From positions 1 to 52,390 of the forward strand of contig MU839276.1 of assembly GCA_030685235.1 (NCBI GenBank): 52,390 nucleotides of DNA, given 5' to 3'. The notes beneath the pieces are model-generated. The model saw only the letters and a program-made list of their open reading frames with translations. It ran no database searches and was not told the origin of the DNA. This document shows positions 1-12,949 of the stretch, piece after piece. Source of the stretch: Copromyces sp. CBS 386.78 (taxonomy: Eukaryota; Ascomycota; Sordariomycetes; Sordariales; Sordariaceae). Made by a program: the position numbers and the translations under genes. The first letter of the stretch is position 1, and each line of letters opens with the position of its first letter.

Positions 1-120
1 ACTCTTCTTATATAAATTATTTCTAAGAAATAATATAAGGTAAAAAATATAAATATTTATAATATTTATTAAAAACCTTCTTTATATATAATAATCAATT
101 CAATTATTATAATTCTTTTA

Positions 121-430
121 TAGGGTAAAAAGGTAAATAATACCAAAAACCTATAGTTTATTATTTAATATAAAGTAAAAAGGTAAATAATACCAAAAAC
201 CTTTAATATAGGAAAATCTTAGATAAAAGATAAAAAACCTATAGTTTATTCTTTTCAATATAGGGTAAAAAGGTAAATATTACCAAAAACCTTTAATATA
301 GGAAAATCTTATATAAAAGATAAAAAACCTATAGTTTATTCTTTTTAATATAGGATAAAAAGGTAAATATTACCAAAAACCTTTCATATAGGAAAATCTT
401 ATTTATAAGATAAAAAACCTATAGTTTTTC
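121..430. repeat. 90-bp tandem repeat, about 3.5 copies
   Basis: The word aggtaaatattaccaaaaac (with small changes) starts at 131, 181, 271 and 361. The last three full units are exactly 90 bp apart, and the first is a shortened 50-bp unit. Each full unit also contains ggaaaatctt and aaaaaacctatagttt. It lies at the 3' side of the minus-strand Copia-1 remnant, where the RNase H region is expected, so it either interrupts that region or is a later expansion. Confidence 0.85.
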
Positions 431-3400
431 AATACCAGTTTTAACCCGTTAGTTGGATAAATATTTATTATCCATTAGTAATTAAATTACTAGCTAGTTA
501 TTCCTTTTTAAGGATAAATCTGGCTTTATTTTTAGGTCTAAATAAAGACCTTATATATTATTAATATATTTTATTTCTTCTTCAGAAATATAGCCTCTAT
601 TTTTAACTAATTTTATTTAAATTAAAGGTATTGATATTGGATTAATATCCGTTTTATAATATTTTTCAATTATTTTTCTAGTATATTTATATTGGTATAT
701 ATAAATAGAATATCATTTTGAGAAATTTCTATTATTTTAAACTTCACTTAATAGTTGAAATTCTTAAGCTTTTTATAGCTTTTACTACTATACTTTTTAT
801 AGTAGATTTATTTAGGCTTATTATAAAATCGTTAAAATAACGAAATATAATAGTATATAATTTACACCGTCGTTAAAGGGGAAAACTTCAAAATCTAAAG
901 TATTTAAAACCTTAGTTAAATATATACCAAAGCCTAGGACTTTGCTTAAGGCTATATTAAACCTTTTCTTCATTTACTAACTTTATTAGAAAGTAAATTA
1001 TTATAATAACCAATATAGAAAATAATATATATATATATTATATATATTAAAATAAAAACGTTTCTAACGTTTAGATTATAATTATTCTTAACCGTTTATT
1101 ATAGCTATAATAAAGAATATTCAATAAATCTTTAAGCTATAATCGGTAAAAAGATTTCTACCCAAAAGCCTTTTTACTTATATCTTTAAAATAATATTAG
1201 ATTATTATATATTATTATTATAATTATAATTATTATTATAATTATCATTTTCCTTATTATTTCCAATATTAAAATTATCTTTAACATTTATATTCTTATA
1301 ATTATCTTTAATATTAGAATCGTTTTCTAATATTATTATAATTATTCTAGTTATTATTTTTTCTAGTATTATTTTACTAGAAATATTTATAGGTTTAAAT
1401 TTCTAAACCTATTTATTGCCTAAAGCTTTCCAATTTTTCTAGGAGGTCTACTATTTCCTAAGACTTTCAAATTCTTCTACTTCTATTTTCATAGAATATA
1501 TCCACTTTTTACTATAGAGACTCGCTATAGCCTTATAAATAGAAGATTTTTAATATTATTAAATAAATTAATAATATTAAGGATAGAATTATCCGGCTTA
1601 TTAACTAGAATTCTTTTATAAAATTCCTTATTCTTCCTTATATTACTACGCGTAGATTTTTATAATATTTATTTTTAAGAAACTCATCACTAGATTTTTT
1701 TAATCTTAATAAACAGCGTAGACCTTAATTATTTCAGTAATAATTAAAATTACTATCCAAATAATTATTTCTATTATTATTTTCTTTAATAATAATATAT
1801 CTATTGAATTATTTCCTAATTCAATATTAGAATTCTAATTATTTTCTATATTGAAGTAATTCTTCTAAATTCTTTATACTAATTTTATTATAATAATAAT
1901 TATTATTATAATCTTTTTTATTAGTATTTAAAGTAGATATTTTTAATTAAGTATTAAAGTACTAGGCCTTTAATACTTTAATATTTTATACCCAGAAATG
2001 CCCTATTTTTCTAGAAACTATAGACTTTATTTACCACTATAACCAACTAAAATAGTTTTTTCGGCTAGAAATCTTAATTTAGAAATATTAGTCCCTTTAT
2101 TTTATAGAAATAAGTAACTATTATTAATACCTTTTTATACTATAAATATATAAGTAAATTCGTATTTAATAATAACGCTCTTAACCTTTCTAGTAAAGTC
2201 CTATTTTATTTCCTTTTTATAGGAAAACTATTTTATTCTTTAATATAAAGAATTTATAATTTCTTTATTATTAAAAAGATTTCTAATCTTTTTCTTAGAA
2301 TATTCAATACTATTATCTAGCTAAAATATCTTAATCCTCTTATTATTAATATTTTCTACCTTATTTATTAAGGCAATTATAGCTTTATATACTTATTTTC
2401 TTTATTCTTTTAATAAAGAAATCTTTAAATATTTCTAGCCTTATCAATAAAGGTAATAAAGAATCTTATAAATATTCTTAATTTTTATAACAATCGACCC
2501 TTATAAGTCCTTACTAACCTTTTTCAAAATTACTATTATATTTAATAGTATTATTATTTATAATTTTTTTTTTAATCTTTTTATATTTTGAAAAAATAAA
2601 TATTATAATTATATATAGATTTCTAAATATTATTAAGTATTAAGTTTAACATATAGATTTCTAAATATTCTTTATAACTTAAAGATATATTCTAAATCCT
2701 TAAATAGGGTATTTCTTTTCAATACTCCTATAATTATAAGAAAATATAGTATTTCAAAAAGTATTACTTGGATTTTCATCATTATAATAACGAAATCCTT
2801 AATATAATATATATATATTTATAAATCTAAAGATTAAGATTTATTATTTATACTATTTTCTTTATTATTCTTTTTAGAATAATATTTAGAAAATTCATAT
2901 TTTCCTTTCTTCTTATTTATATTATTTATACTAATAGTATTAAAACCACCTTTAAAAGGTCGATTTTTTAGGTTTTATAACATTAACGGATAAAGGTATA
3001 AACCGTTAATATATTTACCAATACTAATAGTATCAGAATTATTTTAATAATAAATCTTATCTTTATAATATTTATAATAATTCCTTTCTAAAGCTGAATT
3101 ATTTATTATACTTATAACCAAATCTGGTATATAATAACAATTCTTTTTAAAAGCCTTTTTTATCTTAGAATCTTTGAAATATATATAATATATTTTCAAT
3201 TTCTAATATAGACCTTTTTAGGTCTTATCTTTAAGAATCCTTTTAATTTCCTTTAGGAATATATAAAAATAATTTCTATTAGAAATTATTTATATATTTA
3301 TATATATATATATATACCGTAGATCTAGTATTAATTATAATATAAATTATAAAATCGTTTATATAAGGATAATAAATAATTAGCATTCTAATATAATGTA

Positions 3401-4700
3401 GCCTTATATTAAAATTTAAAAAGGTTATTAAATAACTTTTTAATTTCCAATCTTTAAAACTATATTATAATAGACTTCTAGATTTTTCCTTTAATAATAT
3501 TATTATATATAATATTATTATTTTCAATATTATTATTTTAATAATATTGGCGGTAGAAAGGTTAAAGGTTCTCGTCTTTATTCAAGACTTCCTCTTCCTT
3601 AGAATTATTAGAAATTTCTAAAGTAGAAAGATCTAAATTCTAGGATTTTTCTAGTTAATTTATTTAAATAAATCTAATAAATCTTGAGGGGATTATTAAT
3701 ATTTTGATATTTTATTCTCTCTTCTTTCTAAAAGAATTTTCTAGTTTATAATTAGATTTCTTACAATAATTGTAAATAATATTCTTCTTATCTTTTTAAA
3801 GTTTCTTTCCTTTATAATTCTTATTAATTCTATTCTTATTAGAATTAGAATATTTTATTAGAATGAAAATTCTTATTAGAATTATTCTTAAAATAAAGAA
3901 TATTCTTTTTATTAGAATTCTTTCTTTTAGCTTTATCTAATAAAAAAAAGCTAGTATATTTAGAGTATAAGCCTTAGGATCTTTCCTAAGTTTCTAGGTT
4001 ATAGAAGAAACTAAGCCTTGAAAACCTTTTCCTAAATTAAATAAAATCTAAAAATTACTACCTAATTTAATAGATTTATATTTCTAACCTTTAATTTATT
4101 AATTAAAATATTAATTTTATTATAAAATTCTTCTATAGTACTAAATATACTAAGAGTAGTTTTAAAGAATTCTTTTATAATAAGATATTTAGAAGTAGAG
4201 CCTTGGGGGCTATATAAATTCTTTAAGGTTTAAATTTAAAAGTAGAAGCTTCGTATTGTATTTGCAATTAAAGTCCTTTTTCTAAAATTAAGTTTAATTT
4301 AGAATAGGCCTTATAATTCTGCAAATCTTCTTTTTAGCTATATAATTCCAATTACCTGAAATTATAAAGTAGGCCTTGGCCTTTTTAGCCTAAATATTAT
4401 AATTCTCAATCCCCTTCAACTTAAGAAGTTTAAAGTCTTATATAATATATTATTTAAATAAATATTATAATATAATAATTTATTTGGACTTAGAAGATTA
4501 TTTCTTCGAATAAATATATATAAATATTTATTATTTTAAAGAATTATAATAACGAAGTTCTCAAATACCTTTATATATATATAATTATTCCTTTGGTAAA
4601 GAATAATTTCAAAAATCTTTCTTTAAGATTTTAGTTCTTTTTATAAGCGAAATTTCTTATAAAAATAAAATAATTATCTTATAACAGATAATTATAAAAT
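430..4700 (-). mobile_element. Copia-1: heavily RIP-mutated Ty1/Copia retrotransposon body
   Basis: On the minus strand the Copia order gag to reverse transcriptase can be followed. A degenerate CCHC zinc knuckle (C-x2-C-x4-H-x4-C spacing; the second Cys codon is still TGT, the first Cys and the His have become Tyr) lies at 3733-3774. The RT signature YSLKQSPRLWY, ancestrally YGLKQSPRLWY, is at 924-956. The catalytic box reads YFND (ancestrally Y-x-D-D) at 828-839. Downstream, about 540-700, the minus strand still resembles the Copia stretch leading to the R-P-D-L motif. Integrase should lie at about 1.9-3.2 kb but I could not pin its catalytic residues. Stops occur throughout and nothing is translatable. 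CpG is rarer here than in the neighbouring Gypsy elements, so this copy looks older or more completely mutated. Confidence 0.75.
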
Positions 4701-4954
4701 TTGTAAGGATATATAAAATTCGTATCTTATTTCCTTTTATTTATTTAAATAAATAAATAAATAATTATTTCTTGAATTACTAAAATAAATAATTGTAAAA
4801 ATCCGTTCGATTTTTTATTCCTTATATTTTTATAAGGGTAAATAAGATTAATATCTTATTTCTTTTTATTTATTTAAATAAATAAATAAATAAAGGATTT
4901 ATAAAACTAATTATCTTTTTAAATAAATAAAATAGATAACTATAAAATCTATTT

Positions 4955-5190
4955 AATTTTTATTCCTTATTTATAAGAATAAATAAGTATAACCTTTATT
5001 AAGGTAAATCTTTTATTTTTTTACAAAGAAAATATTCCTTATTTATAAAAAATGAGTATAACCTTTATTTTTTCACAATGGAAAAAATTGCTTATTTATA
5101 AAATAAATAAGTATTGAAAAAACTTTTATTTTTTCACGATAGAAAAATTCCTTATTTATAAAATAAATAAATATTAAAAAATAAATATTT
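4955..5190. repeat. Imperfect 53-72 bp direct repeats, AT-rich
   Basis: The phrase attccttatttataa plus a following T-rich tract recurs near 4962, 5034, 5087 and 5147, with variable spacing. Just upstream (4740-4900) two blocks of tttatttatttaaataaataaa occur. No coding signal. The position suits the leader between the 5' LTR and gag of Copia-1, but the assignment is an inference. Confidence 0.5.
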
Positions 5191-5214
5191 TTCGAAAGAG
5201 TTTTTATATAGGGG

Positions 5215-5745
5215 TTGTCGATTAGGAAGGTTTACTGTAATAAACCCGGGTTTATAACCTATTAGAAGGTATCGATCGACGAGGGTCGTGAATAGCTTTA
5301 AAAAGTTAATACGGTTGCATAGAGTTGTTTAAAACGAATAAAACGATATTTAGTATAGGTAGATAGGTTTTATATTGGTAAAGATATTAAGAAGTATTTA
5401 ATAAGCTATAGAAAACCTTTTCTTTCTTCGAAGGGGACCACCCTTCTTATAGACTTTCTGGGCCAGCTATCCATCCTATGAACGAACGGTTTTCTCCGTT
5501 GAATTCCTCGGATCCCAGGGATTCCGAAAACGGTTTGTTTGTTTTCGTAAGTCAAGGAATGGCCGAGGGAGGAGGTTTCAAAGGATGTGAGACCTTTTTC
5601 CTCCTTTGGATTCTATCCTTAATACCCTGGTCAGCCCTGCATTCCTAGGCCCTGGTTCAGCCGTGTAGGCCACCTTGGTAAGCCTTGCAGGCACCCCTGC
5701 CTGGGCAGTGCCTCGGCAACCCTCTACGAGGGATGGGGTTAAATA
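5215..5745 (-). repeat. Probable 5' LTR of Copia-1, outer part not RIP-mutated
   Basis: From 5215 to about 5410 the sequence is partly AT-drifted. From 5410 to 5745 it is of normal composition and rich in CA/TG dinucleotides, unlike everything around it. It has no open reading frame. It lies just upstream of the Copia-1 gag on the minus strand, where a 5' LTR belongs, and the spared part faces outwards as in the other LTRs of this window. The partner LTR would lie left of position 1, so LTR identity is not proven. An independent short insertion made after RIP is the alternative. Confidence 0.45.
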
Positions 5746-5924
5746 TATAGAAGAATTTCAATAACGAATATTTAATCGAATAAAATCGATAAAAATCAAT
5801 TAAAAATATAAGGTATATATTTATAGTATATAATACCCTTATATAGTTGCTTATACTCGTATGGTATAATATGGACCCGTAAATCCGTTATAGATATATA
5901 TTTTATATAATATCTATATTAAGA
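5746..5924. other. Unassigned AT-rich junction segment
   Basis: This lies between the spared block and the Gypsy-2 integrase fragment. The minus-strand translation loses all similarity to integrase at about 5925, directly after the conserved stretch ending in D-S-I. It holds a near-palindrome, tagatatatattttatataatatcta. No coding sequence or recognisable element end is visible. Confidence 0.5.
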
Positions 5925-5986
5925 CTAATAGTATACTATTTAAAAGGCTATAAATAGAATAAATACAATCGATAAACCAGTCCACT
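5925..5986 (-). pseudogene. Gypsy-2 integrase fragment, left of the Gypsy-1 insertion
   Basis: Read on the minus strand, 5986 downwards gives DWFIDCIYSIYSLLNSI. This continues in frame the integrase that ends with EVEELV at 13,190. Gypsy-1's own integrase has the matching stretch EELVDRFIERIYSIYNLLDSI split over 11,737-11,800, which supports the identity. After about 5925 the expected catalytic S-D-R-G motif is missing, so the remaining third of the integrase and the 3' LTR of Gypsy-2 are lost or displaced. Confidence 0.8.
5982..5986. repeat. Target-site duplication CCACT, left copy
   Basis: The five bases directly before the 5' LTR of Gypsy-1 are ccact. The same five bases follow its 3' LTR at 13,186-13,190. 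Five bp is the usual duplication made by Ty3/Gypsy integrase. Confidence 0.9.
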
Positions 5987-6222
5987 TATTACAGGGTTAG
6001 CCTGTATTGCATATGCTAGTAACAATAGCTCTTTAAAACTATATGTTACCATTTCGGTTAATTGGCTGCGGCCTCCCGCTATAGACCTATTAGGGGTTTA
6101 TAGTTCGAGTCCTATAAAAGCCTATCTCCCGAGTATACTTCTATACTTCTCTTCCTTTCTTCTCCTCGTATAATTACGTATATTTATATTTATATTCAAC
6201 CTCTCGCCCTCTACCCGTAATA
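5987..6222 (+). repeat. 5' LTR of Gypsy-1
   Basis: 236 bp, from tattacaggg (ancestral TGTTACAGGG) to cccgtaata. It aligns end to end with 12,950-13,185. The first ~100 bp keep their CA/TG dinucleotides, while the second half is mutated; the 3' LTR shows the opposite. A TATA-like run, cctataaaagcc, near 6112 is the likely core promoter. Confidence 0.93.
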
Positions 6223-6299
6223 ATTAATTACACCTTTTAACTATTATATTTATAATATAAACCTATTTATTACGATTATTTTTAATCGCGTACGTATAG

Positions 6300-8050
6300 G
6301 GATCGCCTTATTATAAATCGTTAAATTTAATACCCCCTTAAACCTTAATAATTATAATTACGATAATTGCCTAATTAAAATTCTAAACCTCCCTTTATTA
6401 ATACGTAAGGGAAGGTACTCTTTATTTAATAAATAAGAGATCGCCTATCTTTAATTACTTTAAATAGTCCTAATAACGGACCTTTATTTTAAACGGTTTT
6501 AATCGCGGACTTTTACCTCTTTTTTATTTCGAGCGGTCACCTGTCTTTTATTTTATATTTTATAACGATAATAATCCCGCCCTTTTTTCCCCTAATAGTA
6601 ATACTAGTAATAATAATTTTCCTAATTTTTTTATTTTTATTATTAGTAATAGTAACCCGTTTAATTTAGAATTATTACGTTTTACTATTAATACCTTTAA
6701 TAGCGAGTTCAATATTATAATTTATTGTACTACGTTTTTCGACCTTCCTTAACCCGTTATTATAATTTTCGCTAATTTTTTCGAAAGTTTCGACTAATTA
6801 GAAAGTCTCCTAATCCTATGTAAACATTTCGAAATAGCCTCTCCTTTTTTTTAAGCCCCCGCTTTCTACTTTATCGTCGTACTTTTTAATTGCCTTTATT
6901 ATACTAATTTTAAATATTATAACGATTTTAAAAGCGATTTTTAGCGTTCTAAAGAGGAATTTAGGATTATCTGTTAAATAATCGATAATACTTAATTTAA
7001 TTTCAATTAAAAAAATTTCGATTATATTAATTTTAAATTTATTTATAATATTTTATTCGCGGAATATATAATTTTTAAAATATAGGCTTCCTTTTCTTCC
7101 CCCGTTAATAATATAATTATAAAAATAATTATATCCTCCTCTCTTCGCTAAATAATAAAGAACCCGCCTATCTTTATAGGCAAAAAAATTAATAGTCCTA
7201 TTCGCAAATATAAAATCTTTAAAGCCTAACGTTTTTATATTTAATTTTAATAAAAATACAACGCCGCTCTTTACTCCTCTAAAAATATTAGAATTATCCG
7301 TACTACTATATTTTTAGGACCTAAAATTTTATCCGGCATTTAAAATAATCTAAACGTAATTTAATTAGACTCCGATAAAACGAATTAATATTAAAAGATA
7401 AGTATTAAATTTATAAAATATTTAATTTCTTATTTCTAAAATATAAATTTTAAGATAAATATTGGCCGCCGTTTGCAAGAGTTATATATAAAGAATATAT
7501 TTTTTATAGATTTCGAATTTAAATTAATTAATTTAATAAACTTCTATAATTTTAATAATTTAATAAAGGTCTATTATTTCTAGAATAAAATTAATAAATG
7601 TCTTTATAATATTTTCGTTTATTATAACCTTCCCCCCGATAATAATTTTAAATATTAATTCAAAATTTATTATAATATCGCTAACAATTTTAAAAACGCG
7701 GATTATCGCTAGAAAATAGCGAATTACTTCTTTAATCCTAATAGCGGTACTAATAATAATAGTAGTAAAGGTCGCTCTAACGCTAAATTTACTGCTAATA
7801 ACGTTTTTATTAATTAAAGCGGTAATAAAATAAATTTAAATACTATTAACCTTATAATCTTTATTTATAAAAATATTCTCGATTAATATTCCTATAATAA
7901 TTTCTACTATTAATATAATAAGCCCGGCTATATTACCTACGATTATACCGCATTAATTAATTATAATTCGTAGGGCCCTTAATATCCCGTTAATAAGAAG
8001 AAGAAGAAGGGCCGTAGTAAGGGCCGTAATTAAAAATAAATTTACGCTAC
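6300..8050 (+). pseudogene. Gypsy-1 gag remnant with CCHC zinc knuckle
   Basis: Gag would form the virus-like particle and bind the element RNA. The clearest trace is the nucleocapsid zinc knuckle at 7905-7946, frame 3: Y-Y-stop-Y-N-K-P-G-Y-I-T-Y-D-Y. This restores to C-x2-C-N-K-P-G-H-I-T-x-D-C if each Tyr codon is read as a mutated Cys or His codon and the TAA as CAA. Spacing is the canonical C-x2-C-x4-H-x4-C. The N-terminal capsid part is present as AT-rich sequence but too damaged to mark a start codon. Gag and pol lie in different frames (frame 3 against frame 2), which fits a -1 frameshift between them. Confidence 0.8.
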
Positions 8051-8199
8051 CGACGCCACTCCAGCCGCCCCGGCCGTTCTAGCCCTTATTAAGCTCGCTA
8101 TTAAAAGAGAATATTATAATAATTAGAAAAACGCTTAGCCTCTATATATAATTGTATATAGAGGCCTAATTGGGTTATATTTAAAAAATAAATTTTAAA

Positions 8200-11100
8200 T
8201 TTTATAGAGTTAAAGGTTTTAGAGGAAATTAAAATTCAATTGTTAAATAATTCTACTTCCCCAAATTTAATATTCTTATCCTCTTATATTATAATTCGTT
8301 TACGCAAAGACTATTATATTACCCTTATCGATAGCGGTTACTCTACTTTCGCATTTATTAATCGCTCCTTTATTATTAAAAATAACTTCCCCTATATCTA
8401 ATTATTAAAAGCGAAAAAGTTCGTTCTTATTAATAAAATAATTAAGGATATTATTTTTAAAAGGGTAATAACTAAATTCCGGATCGGCTTTTACGAAGAG
8501 ACTATTACCTTCTTAATTTATAATATTTCTAAAAAGTACTTAATTATTTTAAACTTCCTATAAATATAATACTATCGGTTAAAAATTAATTACGAATAGT
8601 ATAATATATATTTTAACTATATTGCTTACCGAGGCCGCTATTTACTAACGGATCTCCTTAAATATTAAATAATAATATTTAAAGCTTTTATTAACCGGAT
8701 TTCGATAGCCTCTATTCGCTAAATACCTATTCCGCCGATTAAGAAGGAAAAGACCGAACCTCCCTCTCTAACTATTAAAAAGGAGGAAACCGAATTTCCT
8801 TCTCTAATTATTAAAAAGGAGGATTCTCGCCTTCTAACTATTAAAAAAGAGAAGATTAAAAAGATTGTAGCGGAACCCGCTTTAGAACCTTCGTCCGCTC
8901 TAAAGCCCTTATCTACTCTAAAGCCTTTATCTATTCTTAAACTCCTTCCTACTATTATTAAACTTAAAATTAATCTTAAAACCGGCTACCGTACGGTCTC
9001 CACTCCTATTAAAGCGTTAGTAACCTAAAAAACTAAATTTAAAATCGCTATTATTTATACCGTTACTCTCCTTATTAAAATTAAAAGCCCCGCGCTTTAT
9101 AAACCTTATATACGTATAAATAGCTACTGCATTTTAATTAACGCAATTCGCCCCTAATACTACCGTCTTTATAAACCCGATTATAAATTTAACCTTAATA
9201 ATATTAAGGCATTTAATATAACTATATTTAATTTTATTTATAAAAAGGAGTAATTATAACTATACGTTACAAATTACACTGAAATCGAGAAGCTAGTAGC
9301 TATAATAGATCTTTAAGATCTAAATTTAACCGAAGAAATAATTAATAATATTATAAAAGGTAATAAAAGGAAGTATAAAAAAAGTTTACCCCCCGCGCTC
9401 TATAATTTTATTAATAAAATAACTAATATCTATACTTTAAAAAATACCTGCGAAGTTATAATCCTAGCTAAAGTAATCAATTTTACCGGAAACTTCGAAA
9501 CCGATACGCTCGTATACGAAGAAATCATCCAATAAATATACTTAATTAAAATCGACGAAGAGGATATAAAGAAATTTCTTAATAAAATAGACTAACTACT
9601 AAAAATTAAGGAGGAAATTATTAAAATTTTAAATTATTTTAAAAGACGGAAGTATATTAGCGAAATCGCCGCTTTCTTACCCTCGCTAATAGAAAAAATC
9701 CCTTCCCATCGTTCGTACAACTATAAAATCGAATTATAACCGGGAAAATAACCTTCTAATATACAATTTTAATATATATTACCTATAGAAGTAATCGTTA
9801 TTAAGAAATAAATCGATAATAATTTAAAGAAGAAATTTATTTGGCCGTTATAATTTATAGCCGTTTCCCCCCTCTTATTAATTAAGAAACCCGGAAGCGG
9901 AATCTATATTTATATAGACTACTATAATATTAATAACGTTATATTAAAAATATATTATTTATTGCCGCTAATTAAAGAAACCCTTAATATAATTTACAAA
10001 GTAAAGATCTTTACAAAATTCGATATTATCGCTACGTTTAATAAAATCCGTATTAAAGAAGGGTATAAATAATTTACTACTTTTATTACCCGCTTTAGCC
10101 TCTACGAATTTATTATATATCCTTTTAATTTACAAGGCGCGCCGAAAACCTTTTAAAACTATATTAACAACGTCCTATATAATATTCTTAACGTTTATAC
10201 TATTACTTATTTTGATAATATCTTAATTTATTCCAATAATGAAGAAGAATATAAAGAATATATTAAAGAAGTTTTATAAAGGATAATTAAAGTAAGGCTC
10301 TAAATTAATATTAATAAATACGAATTCTATACGTAGCGAACTAAATATTTAAATTTTATTACTACCCTGGGAAGTTTCGAAATAAACTTAAAAAAATTTC
10401 TATAATTATAATATAGGAAATTCTAAATTCTAAGAAATCGCTTTAACGTTTCTTAAAATTTACTAATTTCTACTATCGTTTTATTAAATATTTCTCTATT
10501 ATCGCTAGCCCGTTATATAAATTAATTAAGAAAATGGCGGGATAGGAATAGAAGGAATAGTATTAAAAATCCTTTAAAGTATTAAAGAAGGCTTTTACGA
10601 ACGGACCCATACTTCGGATTTATAATTAATTAAAATAAACTATTATAAAAACGGATGCCTCTAATTAAATATATAGAAGTATATTATTATAATATAATAA
10701 TAATAATATTCTTTACCCTATCGCCTACTTTAACCAATAGTATTCTTTAGCCGAATATAATTATAATATTTATAATAAAGAATTATTTGCTATTATTAAA
10801 ATTCTAGAAAAGTAGCGCCCTAAATTCGAAGGGGTATAATAATTATTTAAAGTCCTTATAGACTATAAAATTTTAAAAACCTTTACGACCAATAAAAAAC
10901 TAATTCCCCACTATATATAATAATCCTATTTCCTTTCCCAATTTAATTTTATAATTAAATACCGACTAGGCTTATTATAAGTACGCCCTAACGCTTTAAA
11001 TAGGAAGCTAAAAAATTTACCTAAGGACAAAATTAATAAGCGGCTATTAATTAAAAATAAAGTTTTACTTAATTATAATATTTTTGTAAATAAAACTTAT

Positions 11101-12690
11101 GTTCTAGAGAATGGAAAGGAGGTTATTAACGTTGGAACTAAATATATTTACAATTTAAAAATAATAAATAATAAGTTTATTAACGATTTAATTATAGAAA
11201 ATTATAAAAAATCGGTATTTTTATAAGATTTACTCGCTTGTTTATCGGACCCCGGTTGCCGTACGTAATTTAAGGAAGTAAAGGATTATTTGAAAAAGGT
11301 ATTTTTCGCTAAGTATAGGGTAATATAAGGACGAATATACTTTCGAAGTACCGTTATTATCGACTTTAATAATACTAAACTTTAGTTCTAACTCCTTTAC
11401 TATATATATAATTCGCCGTCTACTAATTACCCGGGTTATAAAAAGACCTATTCGTTATTTTCCTAATTTTTCTTTTAACCAAGGATATTTAATACTATTA
11501 AAATTTACTATAAGGCCTACTTACTATATATTAAATTTAAACCGTTATAATATTCCCTTTATAAATTCTTAAAACCGTTAACAATACTTTTCGCCCTATA
11601 GAAGGATATTTCCGTAAATTACATTACCCCTTTAATGCCCTACGTATATTAGGAATAGGAATTCAAATATATAACTATTATTATTAACCGCCTAATAAAA
11701 ATACAATACTTCATTCCTATAATTAGCTTTATAGCCGAGGAATTGGTAGACCGGTTTATTGAAAGGATTTATAGTATTTATAATTTATTAGACTCTATTA
11801 TATTAAATCGCGGTTCCCAATTCGTTTTATAATTTTAGAGAATTTTGTCCTCCCGTTTAAAAATAGCTCTTAAACCTTCTTCCGCATTTTACTTAACTAC
11901 TAACAACTAAACAGAATATATTAATACAGAAATAAAAAAGTATCTTCGTTTTTATATTAATTAGATATAGGACGATTAAATAAATTAATTCTTAATTATA
12001 GAATTTACTAATAATAATTTAGTTTTTAAAATAACTGGAATATCTCCTTTCTTTACTAATTACAGTTTCTACCCTTAAATAGGTATTAAACTAGCAAAAT
12101 TATATCCGCTAGACCTATTAGTTTAGTAATAAACGGAATATTTTAAAGCTAACGAAGTAGCCGACCGTTTTAAAAAAGTATTAGAATATATTATAGATTA
12201 AATAAAGTAAATTTAATAATAATACGAAGTTAACGCTAATATTCAACGAATAGATACCCTAAAATATAGAACGGGAAATAAAGTCCTATTCAATACCGAA
12301 AACCTCAATACTAGCCGCCCGCACGCAAAGCTCACCCCCCTTTATAAGGGCCCGTTCGAAATTATTAAAGTAGACAATTATAGAATTACGCTTAAATTCC
12401 CCGTTAATATAAAGTATAGCCCGACTTTCTACGTTAATAAAATTAAACTATAGGCCGAAGTAGGTATTCTGGGATAATTAGAGGTATAAAGGGACGTCCG
12501 TACAAATTAAAGTCGTAATATAAGAAGGATTAATAACGAAGAAGATTCGGTAGAATAGGATTTTATTAAAATTAATAGTTATTATAAAGCGGTTAACGGT
12601 CGTTAGAAATATTTCGTCGTTTAGGTACCACTTTATTAACCTTTATAATAACCGCGTACTAACGTAACTATATCCCCTAATATAATACGG
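8200..12690 (+). pseudogene. Gypsy-1 pol remnant: PR, RT, RNase H, integrase, chromodomain-like tail
   Basis: Protease: active-site L-I-D-S-G is intact, with Asp-Ser-Gly at 8330-8338. RT: KKPGSGI then IDY at 9884-9930, and the catalytic box YFDN (ancestral Y-x-DD) at 10,208-10,219, followed by ILIYS. RNase H: T-D-A-S at 10,651 and Y-N-K-E-L near 10,775, ending with the conserved V-R-P-N-A-L-N-R-K near 10,982-11,008. Integrase: EELVDRFIERIYSIY from 11,737 and N-R-G-S-Q-F near 11,806, where the catalytic Asp has become Asn. At 12,538-12,650 an E-W-x-F-I-K-I then K-Y-F-V-V-W pattern resembles a chromodomain. RT and protease are in frame 2, RNase H and integrase in frame 1; the shift falls near a run of seven A at about 10,390. 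Confidence 0.9.
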
Positions 12691-12949
12691 CAATTTTACG
12701 AAGTATATTTGGAAGTTCTAATACCCCCAAATTAACTAATAGTAAAATAGAAGTAGAAGAGGACTTTAGAAGCGGAGGAAATATTAGAACCGGCTATAGA
12801 AGCGGAGGCTCTATAAATAAAGTACGAAAGGAAATTGCTGTAATTAATAGTTATAAAAGTTTTTCACAATTAGATTAAATGTTTAATAGGGTTATTTATT
12901 ATTTTATATAATTTTAGTTAGCTATATAGCTTCTTTTAGGTAGGAGTAG

